A stretch of 24,265 nt of DNA from a virus. Where the stretch lies: the IMG/VR virus record IMGVR_UViG_3300034418_000621, positions 1 to 24,265 of that record; one strand, given 5' to 3'. Under the pieces are notes generated by a model. The model had not been told where the DNA came from. It worked only from the letters and a program-made list of their open reading frames with translations, and did not search any database. Positions 7,570-15,839 of this stretch are shown piece after piece. Each line of letters starts with the position of its first letter. The stretch's first letter is position 1. A program made the translations under genes and the position numbers.

Positions 7570-10350
7570 CTATTGAAAGACTGAAGTGGTTGATCGATCC
7601 GATATTCTAGCATCTACCTTGGTTGCCCTGACATAAGGTCTACCGACAAATGGTTTAATATCTGCCTGTATGCCAAACCCTCTTCTGTTAACTCGTAAGC
7701 GAACCGAGGCATCCTCCGCAGTTTCAAGCTCACTACCTAGTAGCGTAGATATGCTTGAAATCTCGGAAGTAGAGTCAGGATCTTCCGTGATAAATTGTAC
7801 AGTAGCATCAGATGGGTTGACTTCGCTTGATTTAAGTTGCAATTCTGCACGACTGAATGTTTTTCGATCCATCGTGTCGGCATCGTATTGTCTAGTGATT
7901 AATTGACTGACCACAGGGATACCGGGGTCTACTTCAGGTGATTGTCCTGCTTTCCGTAAGACCTTATCATCTCCATCCATGGAATCTACCTTATGTACGC
8001 CACCTTCTTCTGTTGTGAGGTAAAGTGCATTCTGCGATCCCTCGCGAGCTACTAATAATTCTCGGATCGCAAAGTCTGTAGAGTTTACGGTATCGATGCT
8101 CTCAAAGCCTTGGTTGATGAAATTATAAACGATGATCGTATTTAGTTTATTACCATCCCCTTTTCCCACGCTAGAGTCCAATGGTAGTGCTAACCAATAG
8201 CGGTTATTAAAATAAACTCCGCATGATAGGTGGGCAAAGTCCTGATTTATGCGATCAATGAATGGCTGAATAGTTTCTGATATTGGTGTACCTGTACCAC
8301 GCAAGTTATACTCATCTATAAATTGTACACTGTATATCCCTTGGTCAGATAGAAATAAAATCTGATTAGCCACCTGAATAATAGACTTTCTCGCAGATGC
8401 TCCGACCTCGTCTGTAACCATAGTTGTTTTAACATCTGCCAAAGATCCACTCGCACCTGTAATCAGATGAATAGATTTACGATTGAATACCACCACCGAA
8501 TCCTGTGTAAAACCTTTAATTCCTACTACAAAATCGCTTTTACCTGATGAAATGCGAAACTGATTTCCAATCTCATCAAATGTGTCAGAGTCTAGAATGT
8601 CTGATGCCAAAATTTCATCACGAATACCTCTATCGACAGGTGGTGATGCAGATGAGTATTGATAGGGTAACCATAGTCTACGCTGATGAAATTCACCGAA
8701 TGGAGCCGCAGGTTGGTGGATGAATCCTTTACCAAGTGCTAGTGGTTTACTGACTGTTAAGGAGTGATTGGCATCATCTTTGACTCCAAGATTAAAAGTA
8801 AATTGGTTGACTGTAGGAACGCTTGTGACCACCACTTCCGACCCAATAAAATTATCATATATCGTAGATTGTGAAGTATGTATGGTAAGTCTGTCACCTA
8901 CCGCTAATCCATGTGAAGTTACATCCATAGTAACCACACCACTTACTGACGCTGTACTAGAATCTGTCAAGTAAGCAGGTGCAGTGTATGCCCCACTATC
9001 CACCCTCTCAAAATCCTCAAAATATTCTATCTGTGCGCCACTAACATTAAATGTCTTTGTCTGTGACTCAGTCATAGTGACTGTTAACTGTGTGGATGAT
9101 GGAATACTTGCTACTTGATAACAGTCATTCGGATCATACTCCCAATTACCTAGTCGTGTTAATGTCACAAAGTCGCCCACTGAACGATTATGATTAGATA
9201 CTGTGTCTATCGTGATCGTCTGCCCTGACTGAGAGCCTGAAGTAATAGCTACACGATTAAGAACAGGACTTGCGGATAATGTAGTCTTGTTAGTTCTAAA
9301 GATATACATATTATCGAACCCCTGAGTCATTCCGCATGGTGCATCCACAGTTTCACCACCTTGCTCGTATCTACACTTATAGAGCTTTGAGTCTTTAAGT
9401 CTTACGATTGAACAAAGGTTATTTGTGGCTGAGAAAATGAAGTCATCGTTCTCACTTGTTGCATCAGAAAATACCGCACTCCCATAAACTCCATTTACTG
9501 CATCGTCTTCCAAAGTAAAATTCTCAGTAGTCGATGCCACTGATGTCTGACCGACATTGGGACTATTAACTGTAAAAGTAGTATCTGCCCCTGTATCGGC
9601 AAAGCTTACTGTTTTGGCAGATGTGTTAATTGCTGTGATTGTATGACTGCCATTTATCGATGCATCGATATCATCGACATGGACTGTACCACTTACTGCA
9701 AACTCTGAGGCCGGAGTGTCTTCAAGCGTTAGAGTTACCACATTACTCGCTCTCGATGCCTCAGTGACCACATAATTAAGAGTAGTAGGAATCGCATTAC
9801 CCATTGAGGCAACAGATGTTCTTCCTTCGATATTATACTCAGTCCATTTTTTTGTCAGGTTCGAGTAAGTTGTTCTAATCGTTGACCAAGTCTGTGATGA
9901 CCCAACTACTGTAAAAACTTCATTCGTGCCTGAGTCGGCATAAGTAATTGTGCGAGTATTAAAGTTTACACTAGCTAGAGGAAATGTTCCGTTTGGATCG
10001 TCACCTGTAAACTTTAAACCATTGATCGTTACATTATCTCCAACGATAAAAGCTAAACTTGGAGTTTCATCCAATACGACAGTTACCACATTACTTGATC
10101 GTGATGCGGATAGAATTACATATGGTAAAGTAATCGCATCATCTCCTGTTGTGATAGTGCCAAATAGAGTAGACATCCCTTTGCGTGGTTGCCAAGTTCC
10201 ATCGTCATTCATCCGACCATTCTTCGACAGTGCAACCTCACCGGGTTTTAACTGATTAGGTCGCAATCGGGCATTCATCCGCAGAAAGAAGGTGTCACCC
10301 TCTACCACGAATGGATCGTCTAGTTTGCCGTATGATCGATATCTGCTCAC
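7570..10350 (-). CDS. Tail nozzle / DNA-stabilisation-like protein with four inserted beta repeats
   Basis: 926 residues starting at GTG (10350), supported by AGGAG eight bases upstream and a GTGA overlap with the preceding stop. The N-terminus (LKPGEVALSKNGRMNDDGTW then RKG) and the core around 550-760 (FHQRRLWLP, DSVVVFNRKSIHLITG, QILFLSDQGIYSV, NNRYWLALP) resemble beta-propeller nozzle or stabilisation proteins that close the short tail (P22 gp10 or T7 gp12 role). Four related beta modules sit at about 83-148, 198-262, 368-437 and 464-530; the first two are clearly homologous (SRSSNVVTVVLDETP versus SRASNVVTLTLEDTP). Family assignment is by resemblance. The length exceeds P22 gp10 (472 residues), and the extra modules explain much of this. 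It ends in TAG. Confidence 0.72.
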   Translation of the reverse strand: MSRYRSYGKLDDPFVVEGDTFFLRMNARLRPNQLKPGEVALSKNGRMNDDGTWQPRKGMSTLFGTITTGDDAITLPYVILSASRSSNVVTVVLDETPSLAFIVGDNVTINGLKFTGDDPNGTFPLASVNFNTRTITYADSGTNEVFTVVGSSQTWSTIRTTYSNLTKKWTEYNIEGRTSVASMGNAIPTTLNYVVTEASRASNVVTLTLEDTPASEFAVSGTVHVDDIDASINGSHTITAINTSAKTVSFADTGADTTFTVNSPNVGQTSVASTTENFTLEDDAVNGVYGSAVFSDATSENDDFIFSATNNLCSIVRLKDSKLYKCRYEQGGETVDAPCGMTQGFDNMYIFRTNKTTLSASPVLNRVAITSGSQSGQTITIDTVSNHNRSVGDFVTLTRLGNWEYDPNDCYQVASIPSSTQLTVTMTESQTKTFNVSGAQIEYFEDFERVDSGAYTAPAYLTDSSTASVSGVVTMDVTSHGLAVGDRLTIHTSQSTIYDNFIGSEVVVTSVPTVNQFTFNLGVKDDANHSLTVSKPLALGKGFIHQPAAPFGEFHQRRLWLPYQYSSASPPVDRGIRDEILASDILDSDTFDEIGNQFRISSGKSDFVVGIKGFTQDSVVVFNRKSIHLITGASGSLADVKTTMVTDEVGASARKSIIQVANQILFLSDQGIYSVQFIDEYNLRGTGTPISETIQPFIDRINQDFAHLSCGVYFNNRYWLALPLDSSVGKGDGNKLNTIIVYNFINQGFESIDTVNSTDFAIRELLVAREGSQNALYLTTEEGGVHKVDSMDGDDKVLRKAGQSPEVDPGIPVVSQLITRQYDADTMDRKTFSRAELQLKSSEVNPSDATVQFITEDPDSTSEISSISTLLGSELETAEDASVRLRVNRRGFGIQADIKPFVGRPYVRATKVDARISDRSTTSVFQ

Positions 10351-10493
10351 TTCTTTAACTCCTGATAGAGTTTTAACGACATATAGACTAAGGTCACTAA
10401 GCCCACTGCAATTCCGATCACCGAGTCAAATGCAGACAGTCCAAAGGTGGCCGCTGTGCCTGACATTCCTAGGACTGAGACCCGATCAATCAT
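10347..10493 (-). CDS. 48-residue holin-like membrane protein
   Basis: A short frame, MIDRVSVLGMSGTAATFGLS and so on, ending LKLYQELKK. It starts at ATG 10493 overlapping the upstream stop (TAATG) and ends in TGA overlapping the GTG of the next gene. Both couplings and the absence of any other gene in this interval make it credible despite its size. A weakly hydrophobic stretch (7-22) is followed by a strong membrane segment (24-40, VIGIAVGLVTLVYMSL) and a charged Lys/Glu tail. This layout matches small phage holins, which make holes in the inner membrane at lysis. Holin function is inferred; another small virion membrane protein remains possible. Confidence 0.7.
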   Translation of the reverse strand: MIDRVSVLGMSGTAATFGLSAFDSVIGIAVGLVTLVYMSLKLYQELKK

Positions 10494-10957
10494 TATCTAC
10501 GCCCTCCCGGTGTAAAGTAGAACCCCACGATCATCGGCAACACGACTGATGTTTGGAAGAGGCAGAGGTGTCCTGTTGTGACGACCAAATTGGTTTGCTC
10601 TGCCGGAAAACTGAGGAGTCCGAAAAGTATTTCTGTTTTCCCTTCCCCTGTAATGTTTGTTGTACTGAGGAGTGGGACTGATGGGAAAATTGCTGTGATG
10701 CATGTGACGAATGAGATTGTACCCATCCCAATGAGCGCGAGCATCCTACGAGTTGCGCGAGTAAAAGCACCGCCATCACCGCTGTTGAGGCTTTCTTGGA
10801 ACTTAATCGCGAACTCATTGTTTCGCGCCTCTCTTGCCATTTCGATCTCATACTTCTGTTGCCTCGAATCTGTGAGGATTCCGAACACACCCTTGAGTAT
10901 GCTCCCCATTGCGGCTGATCCTCCACCCGTCAAAAATAGTGTAAGTAGCTCGAACAT
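10493..10957 (-). CDS. Membrane protein with about three hydrophobic segments, holin-like
   Basis: 154 residues. A Gly-rich hydrophobic N-terminus (2-28) is followed by a charged amphipathic helix (RQQKYEIEMAREARNNEF), then hydrophobic segments around 71-96 (MLALIGMGTISFVTCITAIF) and 128-147 (LCLFQTSVVLPMIVGFYF). This resembles the three-segment holins of gene-transfer agents and related phages, but no diagnostic motif confirms it. Start and stop both overlap neighbours as TAATG, placing it within the small membrane-protein operon. It could be the main holin, with the 48-residue protein as partner or antiholin, or a structural membrane protein. Confidence 0.65.
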   Translation of the reverse strand: MFELLTLFLTGGGSAAMGSILKGVFGILTDSRQQKYEIEMAREARNNEFAIKFQESLNSGDGGAFTRATRRMLALIGMGTISFVTCITAIFPSVPLLSTTNITGEGKTEILFGLLSFPAEQTNLVVTTGHLCLFQTSVVLPMIVGFYFTPGGRR

Positions 10958-11181
10958 TATTTTGCATCTAGTTTTTCAAATAGTTTCTGTATATCGCGCC
11001 TGCGGTCTTCTGAGAGTTTGGTCAGATGCTCCACATCCTTGGATTGTCCGGCATCGCTAATCTCGATTTGGCGGAGTCTCTCCTTCATATCATCTATCTC
11101 CCACTTGTTACGTTTGATGAAGAATGCGAGGATTGATATGGCAACGCCAACTCCTGCAAACATATAGTGTGAAATCTCCAT
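10957..11181 (-). CDS. Small membrane-anchored coiled-coil protein
   Basis: 74 residues. One hydrophobic helix at 6-22 (YMFAGVGVAISILAFFI) is followed by a Lys/Arg stop-transfer patch and a heptad-like coiled coil to the end. This is an N-anchored protein with a soluble helical tail, a shape seen in phage lysis accessory proteins and inner-membrane spanins. No family is recognised. It starts one base after the upstream stop and ends in a TAATG overlap, so it is co-translated with the putative holin genes. Confidence 0.65.
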   Translation of the reverse strand: MEISHYMFAGVGVAISILAFFIKRNKWEIDDMKERLRQIEISDAGQSKDVEHLTKLSEDRRRDIQKLFEKLDAK

Positions 11182-11182
11182 C

Positions 11183-11527
11183 TCACTCCTCCACCTTATC
11201 TCGGAGTCTGTCTAACTCCTTTTCTAAATAATTAAGTCGCTCAAACTGTTGATAGTCGGAGGTAATCGGAGCGTCTTGCATCTCTACCAAATGATCGAGA
11301 TCCGCTTTTGCTTGCTCTGCGAATTTTTCCAAGTGCATCATCCTAGCAGATAAATCCCCAAGCAGAGTGCCTTCGTGTTGGACTCTCCCCAAGCCATTGT
11401 CAAGTTCGTTAATTTTGTTCCAAATGACGGAGTAGCCCCAAACACAAGTGCCAACGATGGCGATGACCTTAGCCATGAATGCCAAGTTAGCTTTGACCTG
11501 TACATTATCTCCGACTTCCGTTGCCAT
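11183..11527 (-). CDS. Membrane-anchored coiled-coil protein
   Basis: 114 residues. A single hydrophobic segment at about 13-35 (LAFMAKVIAIVGTCVWGYSVIW) is followed by long charged helices with heptad spacing (MHLEKFAEQAKADLDHLVEM, then YLEKELDRLRDKVEE). It shares its architecture, though no obvious sequence, with the next gene, giving a pair of N-anchored coiled-coil proteins. A lysis accessory or envelope role is a guess from position. No strong Shine-Dalgarno is visible, so translation probably couples to the tail fibre gene, whose TAA lies three bases upstream. Confidence 0.62.
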   Translation of the reverse strand: MATEVGDNVQVKANLAFMAKVIAIVGTCVWGYSVIWNKINELDNGLGRVQHEGTLLGDLSARMMHLEKFAEQAKADLDHLVEMQDAPITSDYQQFERLNYLEKELDRLRDKVEE

Positions 11528-11530
11528 GAA

Positions 11531-12889
11531 TTAAGGTAACCAATCGGGTTTAGGTTTTTTAACATAAGATTGCAAAGGCTCAGGAGCTTCTTCTTCTTCA
11601 TTGTCCCAAGCATCTATCTCAGCTTGTCTTGCTACTACCTTTTCTTCTTGAGCGTTAAACATAGCTTGTTGATTTGCATCCCAATCTTCTACTTGTAAGT
11701 CAGCACCTGTGCGAGCGTTGTACTCAGCAAATGTTTCCGTTACTGTAAATGTACGATCTTCAGGTAACTCCTCACCGTTTAATTGTTTCTGCATAAGTGC
11801 GTTACGACGGTCAACATTTGTGAAAGTAATAGTACCTAAGTAATGGTTGGCTACACGATGCATTTCATCTACACCTTTACCGTTATCATATAAACTATCA
11901 GGAGCATCTTTAGCGTGAGGTGATAGAGTAGTGACATTACCAGCTTCATCTCTTACTCTTAACTCGGACGAAGCACTTACATCTTCAGCATACAACTGCA
12001 CCATGTCGGCAGGGCTAGATGTAGGAGCAGTGGCGTTTGCTATACCTATGACACCACTAGCATCTGTACCGAAGCTCGTAGTGCCAATACCGACATTGCC
12101 GTCATCGTCAATACGCATACATTCAACAGGCCCACCATCGATTGGTTTTGTGAAAAATCTTAAACGACCACCTGCGTTTCCGTCGGGGTTCGAATTGACT
12201 GTGTTTGATACAGTTTGGCCATAAATGCCTGCAATAAATATGGAATTCCCATCCTGTGCTGTTGAATTCCCACTATTCGAGTAATTCATGAAAGCCAATC
12301 CGCCAGTTCCTGTAATAAAATTACCGTAAGCCACAGCATTAAAACCTAACTCAATCTCTGCCGGTTTTGTTCCACCAATTGAGAGTGTAGTGGAATTACC
12401 AAACTGCGCCGTCCATCTATCAGGATTCGTATTACCAATACCTACATTGCCTGAAGAGTCGATGCGCATTGCTTCAGTCGAATTTGTGCGGATCGCAAGC
12501 TCGTTGGTGTCAGGTGCGTGAATTGCTACCGCAGAACTGCTTGAGCCTATTTGATCCAATGCATACTCATCTGCAACTACATTTCCGCTTACATCAATTG
12601 AGCCGGCCCCTACTGCCCCACCCGTAGAAACAGAACCTGCTGTTACCGCTCCGCTAGTGGTTAAGGTTGTTGCTTCAATACCTCCACTTACATCTAACTC
12701 TGCCTGTGGAGAGGTTTTACCTACACCTACACGAGTGGTAGAAAGTGCTAGTGCTGTGTTGACTCCCGCTCCATCGGTAACCTGAAGTGCATTAGCTCCC
12801 GTATTATTAGTGATACCATCAGTATAATCTCCAACCTGTAGTAATCCCTTGTATGTATCTGCGGGTGTTTGATTTTGTAAGTCGCTCAT
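11531..12889 (-). CDS. Tail fibre with repeated GNVGIG motifs
   Basis: 452 residues of low-complexity Gly/Ser/Thr/Asn-rich sequence typical of beta-helical or triple-beta fibres. Three copies of a fibre motif occur: RVGVGKTSPQAELDVSG (53-69), AMRIDSSGNVGIGNTNP (140-156) and CMRIDDDGNVGIGTTSF (257-273). A segment at 299-325 (LYAEDVSASSELRVRDEAGN) resembles modules common in marine phage fibres. The last 110 residues are charged and helical, with EEEEAPEP followed by a PKPDW end, possibly a trimerisation or attachment region. It most likely recognises the host surface. The receptor is unknown, and whether it attaches to tail or head cannot be read from sequence. Confidence 0.8.
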   Translation of the reverse strand: MSDLQNQTPADTYKGLLQVGDYTDGITNNTGANALQVTDGAGVNTALALSTTRVGVGKTSPQAELDVSGGIEATTLTTSGAVTAGSVSTGGAVGAGSIDVSGNVVADEYALDQIGSSSSAVAIHAPDTNELAIRTNSTEAMRIDSSGNVGIGNTNPDRWTAQFGNSTTLSIGGTKPAEIELGFNAVAYGNFITGTGGLAFMNYSNSGNSTAQDGNSIFIAGIYGQTVSNTVNSNPDGNAGGRLRFFTKPIDGGPVECMRIDDDGNVGIGTTSFGTDASGVIGIANATAPTSSPADMVQLYAEDVSASSELRVRDEAGNVTTLSPHAKDAPDSLYDNGKGVDEMHRVANHYLGTITFTNVDRRNALMQKQLNGEELPEDRTFTVTETFAEYNARTGADLQVEDWDANQQAMFNAQEEKVVARQAEIDAWDNEEEEAPEPLQSYVKKPKPDWLP

Positions 12890-12893
12890 AATT

Positions 12894-13127
12894 TTAAGGA
12901 TTCGCGTCAGGGTCTGTCCACTCCTCGCCTGCTAGAATCTCAAGCATCTCGGAATGAGTGTTGGCGGTTTTACCCTCTAAGAACGAAGGCGTATCTCCCT
13001 CGAACTTTACGAAGGTCTTAGTACCCGCGACATTGTATCGCAAAGTATCTGCCGAGGTTTCAAGTACTTCGTCAAAGTTAACGGTACTTACTTCGTCAGC
13101 GTTTAGAATTACATATTGTCTGCTCAT
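12894..13127 (-). CDS. Small acidic protein in the adhesin block
   Basis: 77 residues, MSRQYVILNADEVSTVNFDE onward. There is no membrane segment or recognised domain. The N-terminal 45 residues look beta-rich and the rest helical and acidic. It lies between the lectin-type protein and the tail fibre, five bases downstream of the former's stop and four before the latter's start, so it may be a fibre connector or assembly factor. That role is inferred from position only. Confidence 0.6.
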   Translation of the reverse strand: MSRQYVILNADEVSTVNFDEVLETSADTLRYNVAGTKTFVKFEGDTPSFLEGKTANTHSEMLEILAGEEWTDPDANP

Positions 13128-13132
13128 AGTTA

Positions 13133-13867
13133 TTAAGAGGGTACTGTGGTTGAAAAGGTTGGACCGTTAGTAAGAGTACCGTCGTTACCTCCGCTTCCTT
13201 GATCGGTAATAGTCGTACCTGTACCGCCATCATTGTCGCCCATACGCCACCAAGCAACAGGCGAGTACGAAGATAAGTCAGCAGGTACACCACTGTTGTA
13301 GATAGATGTTATATCAGATGCGGATAAAACAGAATTAAATACAGCTACCTCATCAATCAGACCGTTTAAATAGTTATTATTTCCTCCGTCCGATCCGATT
13401 TTAATGTCTAGAGTACTGGTAGAGGGCGTACCCGTCCGAGTATGTGTTCCAGCCGAACTTCCGTTAACATAAAAAGTAATACCTCTAGAGGCAGAACGAG
13501 TAACAGCTAGATGATACCAAGTTCCCGTGCTTAATGTTGTCGAGGAGAATGAAGGTGCACCCCCGGTTCCTGTGTCAAAAAAAGCAACCTTATTTGAACT
13601 TGAATAAAACTGATGTCCGCTAGTGCCATTATATCCGTCAAAATAATTTCCGATAGCATAAATCATAGGAAAGCCGCTTAAAGAATCAAACTTTACCCAA
13701 GATGTTATCGACAAAGCACCTGTAATATCTAAAGAGCTATCGTAAGAGATGGCTACATTGTCATTAGTTCCATCAAAGTCTACGCTGTAGGTGTTACTAA
13801 AACCTGCACCACCGCCTGATGGGGGTAGAGTATGGCCGAGTTGAACCCCTAATCCTAGAAAAGGCAT
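13133..13867 (-). CDS. LamG-type concanavalin A-like lectin, putative adhesin
   Basis: 244 residues. Residues about 27-190 form a LamG / concanavalin A-like fold: YSVDFDGTNDNVAISYDSSL, then ALSITSWVKF, TWYHLAVTRS, ITFYVNG and LNGLIDEVAVFNSVLSASDI. The C-terminal part (SPVAWWRMGDNDG, then GNDGTLTNGPTFS) is often found attached to this domain in environmental phage proteins. The N-terminal 24 residues are Gly/Pro-rich and probably link to the virion. LamG domains bind glycans, so a host-surface or particle-binding adhesin is the best guess. Nothing in the sequence suggests hydrolase activity. Confidence 0.85.
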   Translation of the reverse strand: MPFLGLGVQLGHTLPPSGGGAGFSNTYSVDFDGTNDNVAISYDSSLDITGALSITSWVKFDSLSGFPMIYAIGNYFDGYNGTSGHQFYSSSNKVAFFDTGTGGAPSFSSTTLSTGTWYHLAVTRSASRGITFYVNGSSAGTHTRTGTPSTSTLDIKIGSDGGNNNYLNGLIDEVAVFNSVLSASDITSIYNSGVPADLSSYSPVAWWRMGDNDGGTGTTITDQGSGGNDGTLTNGPTFSTTVPS

Positions 13868-13873
13868 AACCTT

Positions 13874-14134
13874 TTATGCTTTATACAGAATGGCCGCACC
13901 GCTATTTAGCGTTATGCTAGTAAACGGTAAGGTCAAAGTGTCACCTTTTCCAAATGTTGTACCGTCAGATATTAAATCTGCCGAATTTTCCATCTGTCCC
14001 GTGATTGCTCCAACCACTGAATCCTCAGTAAATTGTACTGCGATAAAGTCGCCTGTGTTTGCTCCTGTGCCATTAACATAGACGCAACCATTTGCTCCCA
14101 TGCTGTTCTGAATATTGAATGATGATATGCCCAT
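13874..14134 (-). CDS. Small beta-rich structural protein
   Basis: 86 residues, MGISSFNIQNSMGANGCVYV onward, rich in Gly, Thr and Ser, with a hydrophobic end (LNSGAAILYKA). The alternating pattern suggests a small beta-sandwich. It starts one base after the stop of the adaptor-like gene and precedes the lectin gene. A minor virion component, such as a decoration, neck or fibre-base protein, is plausible from context, but no family is recognised. Confidence 0.6.
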   Translation of the reverse strand: MGISSFNIQNSMGANGCVYVNGTGANTGDFIAVQFTEDSVVGAITGQMENSADLISDGTTFGKGDTLTLPFTSITLNSGAAILYKA

Positions 14135-14135
14135 T

Positions 14136-14771
14136 TTATGATGTGGTTAAAACTGAAATGCCGAACGAATAGCTCGGATAGGTGTTAAAGGTTATTTTGT
14201 TTTGCGATTGAAGGCGTTCTGCCCGATCAATTTCCAGTGCGAGATATTCTTCCGCCCTGTTCTCCTCCTGCATGGCCGCCTCTGTCTGTCCGTCTCCACG
14301 AAGAAAGTCGCTGAGTCCACCGGCCACCAGGTAGTTGGCTAAAAAGTCAGGAACATTCGATTCCTCGCCTGCATCCTTTCCATAGGTTGGCCGAACTGCG
14401 GTCCCTACAATAAAGACAGATGATACCGAACTGTTTGCTGGTAAAATTAAATATCCGTCCAGTAACTTAAAATCTAACAATACCGCCGTGCTGTCAGTAA
14501 ATGGATTCTTCGTATAAACCTGGTGGATCTCCATGATGTTTAAATCATTGTCGATCTGCACTGCTTTATCTGCTGTTGGGTTAGTGGTCGATCCAACTGA
14601 CTTCTCTACCAGTTTAAGCAGTTCAGGCCACTTGCATCGATGCCACGCAGTCTGTGCCCTGCTGTTTAAAGATTCCTTGAAGAAAAACTCATCGACCTGC
14701 GTCAAGGTTGGCAGACCAGCCGCCATCTTGAAGCGTTTCTCGAGTGATTCAAATGTTACTGTTCTTGCCAT
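14136..14771 (-). CDS. Adaptor-like (tail tubular A-like) protein, copy 2
   Basis: 211 residues, paralogous along its length to the upstream gene. It shares NVPDFLANYLVAGGLSDFLR then GDGQTE (156-164 FLRGDGQTE) and the following EEnrAEeyLAlEID helix. The N-terminus, SLEKRFKMAAGLPTLTQVDEFF, aligns with SQLKSRFRALAGLDALQATD of copy 1. Helical proteins of about 200 residues just after the capsid gene, with this C-terminal helix pair, resemble the head-to-tail adaptor (T7 gp11-like). It starts at ATG 14771 in a TAATG overlap with copy 1. Adaptor function is an inference, and the two copies could have separate roles. Confidence 0.68.
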   Translation of the reverse strand: MARTVTFESLEKRFKMAAGLPTLTQVDEFFFKESLNSRAQTAWHRCKWPELLKLVEKSVGSTTNPTADKAVQIDNDLNIMEIHQVYTKNPFTDSTAVLLDFKLLDGYLILPANSSVSSVFIVGTAVRPTYGKDAGEESNVPDFLANYLVAGGLSDFLRGDGQTEAAMQEENRAEEYLALEIDRAERLQSQNKITFNTYPSYSFGISVLTTS

Positions 14772-15511
14772 TACTGAACATTAGCTATGCCTGGACTTAC
14801 AGGCTTGCCACCGGCTTGAATGTTATGCCGGTTAAATTGTGATGGGGAACGATACTGCAAAATATCATTTCGATATTGTCGTGACTGTTCCCTGACTAAA
14901 TCGATTTCCTGTGCGAGCATTGCTTCAGCGTTTTGTTCCTCTGCAAATGCTTTTTCAGTTTGCCCATCCCCACGCAAAAAACCGGCATAGGCAGAATGTG
15001 CGAGATAGTCGAAAAAGAAGTTAGGGATATTTTGTTCATCTCCCGAATCATCACCATAGTAACCACTTGTCGCACCTCCTGAGTTTATCTCAGACCGCAA
15101 ATCCTTACGATAGGTGACAAAAACATTTACTCCGTCCAATGTGGTAGGCTCAATGATTTTGACTGATGGATAACCTCCCGAATCTAACTCGGTTAGAAAT
15201 GTGTATTCGTCAGGGTAACGGGCAGAAGTTGGATCTTCTTTATGAATACGAAAAACAACATTGGCATCGTTTGCCAACTTGTTGCTCGTTCCGTAAACCC
15301 GAAGTCTATTGGCATCAGATGTCACTATAGCCACACTTTCTCCGATTACGGTGAACTGTGGCCAAGGGTATCTCTCATGGGCTATACGAGCCGCACGGTT
15401 TACAAGATCGCGAAGGAAACTAGCATCTGTTGCCTGTAAAGCATCAAGTCCGGCCAATGCTCGGAATCTTGACTTTAATTGCGAATAGGTGGCGGTAGCG
15501 TAGTTTGCCAT
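14771..15511 (-). CDS. Adaptor-like (tail tubular A-like) protein, copy 1
   Basis: 246 residues. The N-terminal helices (ATYSQLKSRFRALAGLDALQ) lead into an aromatic patch (HERYPWPQF), a beta-rich middle, and the signature NIPNFFFDYLAHSAYAGFLR then GDGQTE (178-186 FLRGDGQTE), followed by EEQNAEAMLAQEID. Position between capsid and tail genes and size fit a gp11-type adaptor bridging portal and nozzle. It differs from copy 2 by an extra Asn/Tyr-rich C-terminal tail of about 35 residues. The nozzle gene that normally follows is about 3.8 kb further on. Confidence 0.68.
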   Translation of the reverse strand: MANYATATYSQLKSRFRALAGLDALQATDASFLRDLVNRAARIAHERYPWPQFTVIGESVAIVTSDANRLRVYGTSNKLANDANVVFRIHKEDPTSARYPDEYTFLTELDSGGYPSVKIIEPTTLDGVNVFVTYRKDLRSEINSGGATSGYYGDDSGDEQNIPNFFFDYLAHSAYAGFLRGDGQTEKAFAEEQNAEAMLAQEIDLVREQSRQYRNDILQYRSPSQFNRHNIQAGGKPVSPGIANVQ

Positions 15512-15522
15512 GATATAAAAAA

Positions 15523-15831
15523 TTAGTGTTTAACTTTGCACTCGGGGTTCGATTTCTCGAAGTCCTTACGAAATCCTTTGTCTGCCCAGCATCCAGGTCT
15601 TTCCTGTTCGTGGCGGACATATGTGGTTAAGTCTGTTACCCGAGCAAGTCGAAAGTCGCCTTTGCCTCCTTCAAACGCTTTGGCGGCCTTGCGGGCCTGC
15701 TTTTGGCGTTGTGCATATCCAGCCTTTTCGCGGACTGCGGCTCGCTCGTTTTCCTTACGAAGGTAATAAGCGATTTCGTCCTGTGACGATCTGCTTTTCT
15801 TACCCCCCCTTACGATGATATTTAGACTCAT
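15523..15831 (-). CDS. Small basic protein after the capsid terminator
   Basis: 102 residues rich in Lys and Arg, with a long charged helix (YLRKENERAAVREKAGYAQR) and two Cys residues (GCWADKG and ECKVKH). No family is recognised. Its ATG lies only eight bases beyond the T-run of the capsid terminator, with no Shine-Dalgarno, so it is probably made only from read-through transcripts. It is followed 11 bases later by the first adaptor copy. Completion or nucleic-acid-binding roles are possible but not shown. Confidence 0.55.
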   Translation of the reverse strand: MSLNIIVRGGKKSRSSQDEIAYYLRKENERAAVREKAGYAQRQKQARKAAKAFEGGKGDFRLARVTDLTTYVRHEQERPGCWADKGFRKDFEKSNPECKVKH

Positions 15832-15839
15832 TTAAATGG

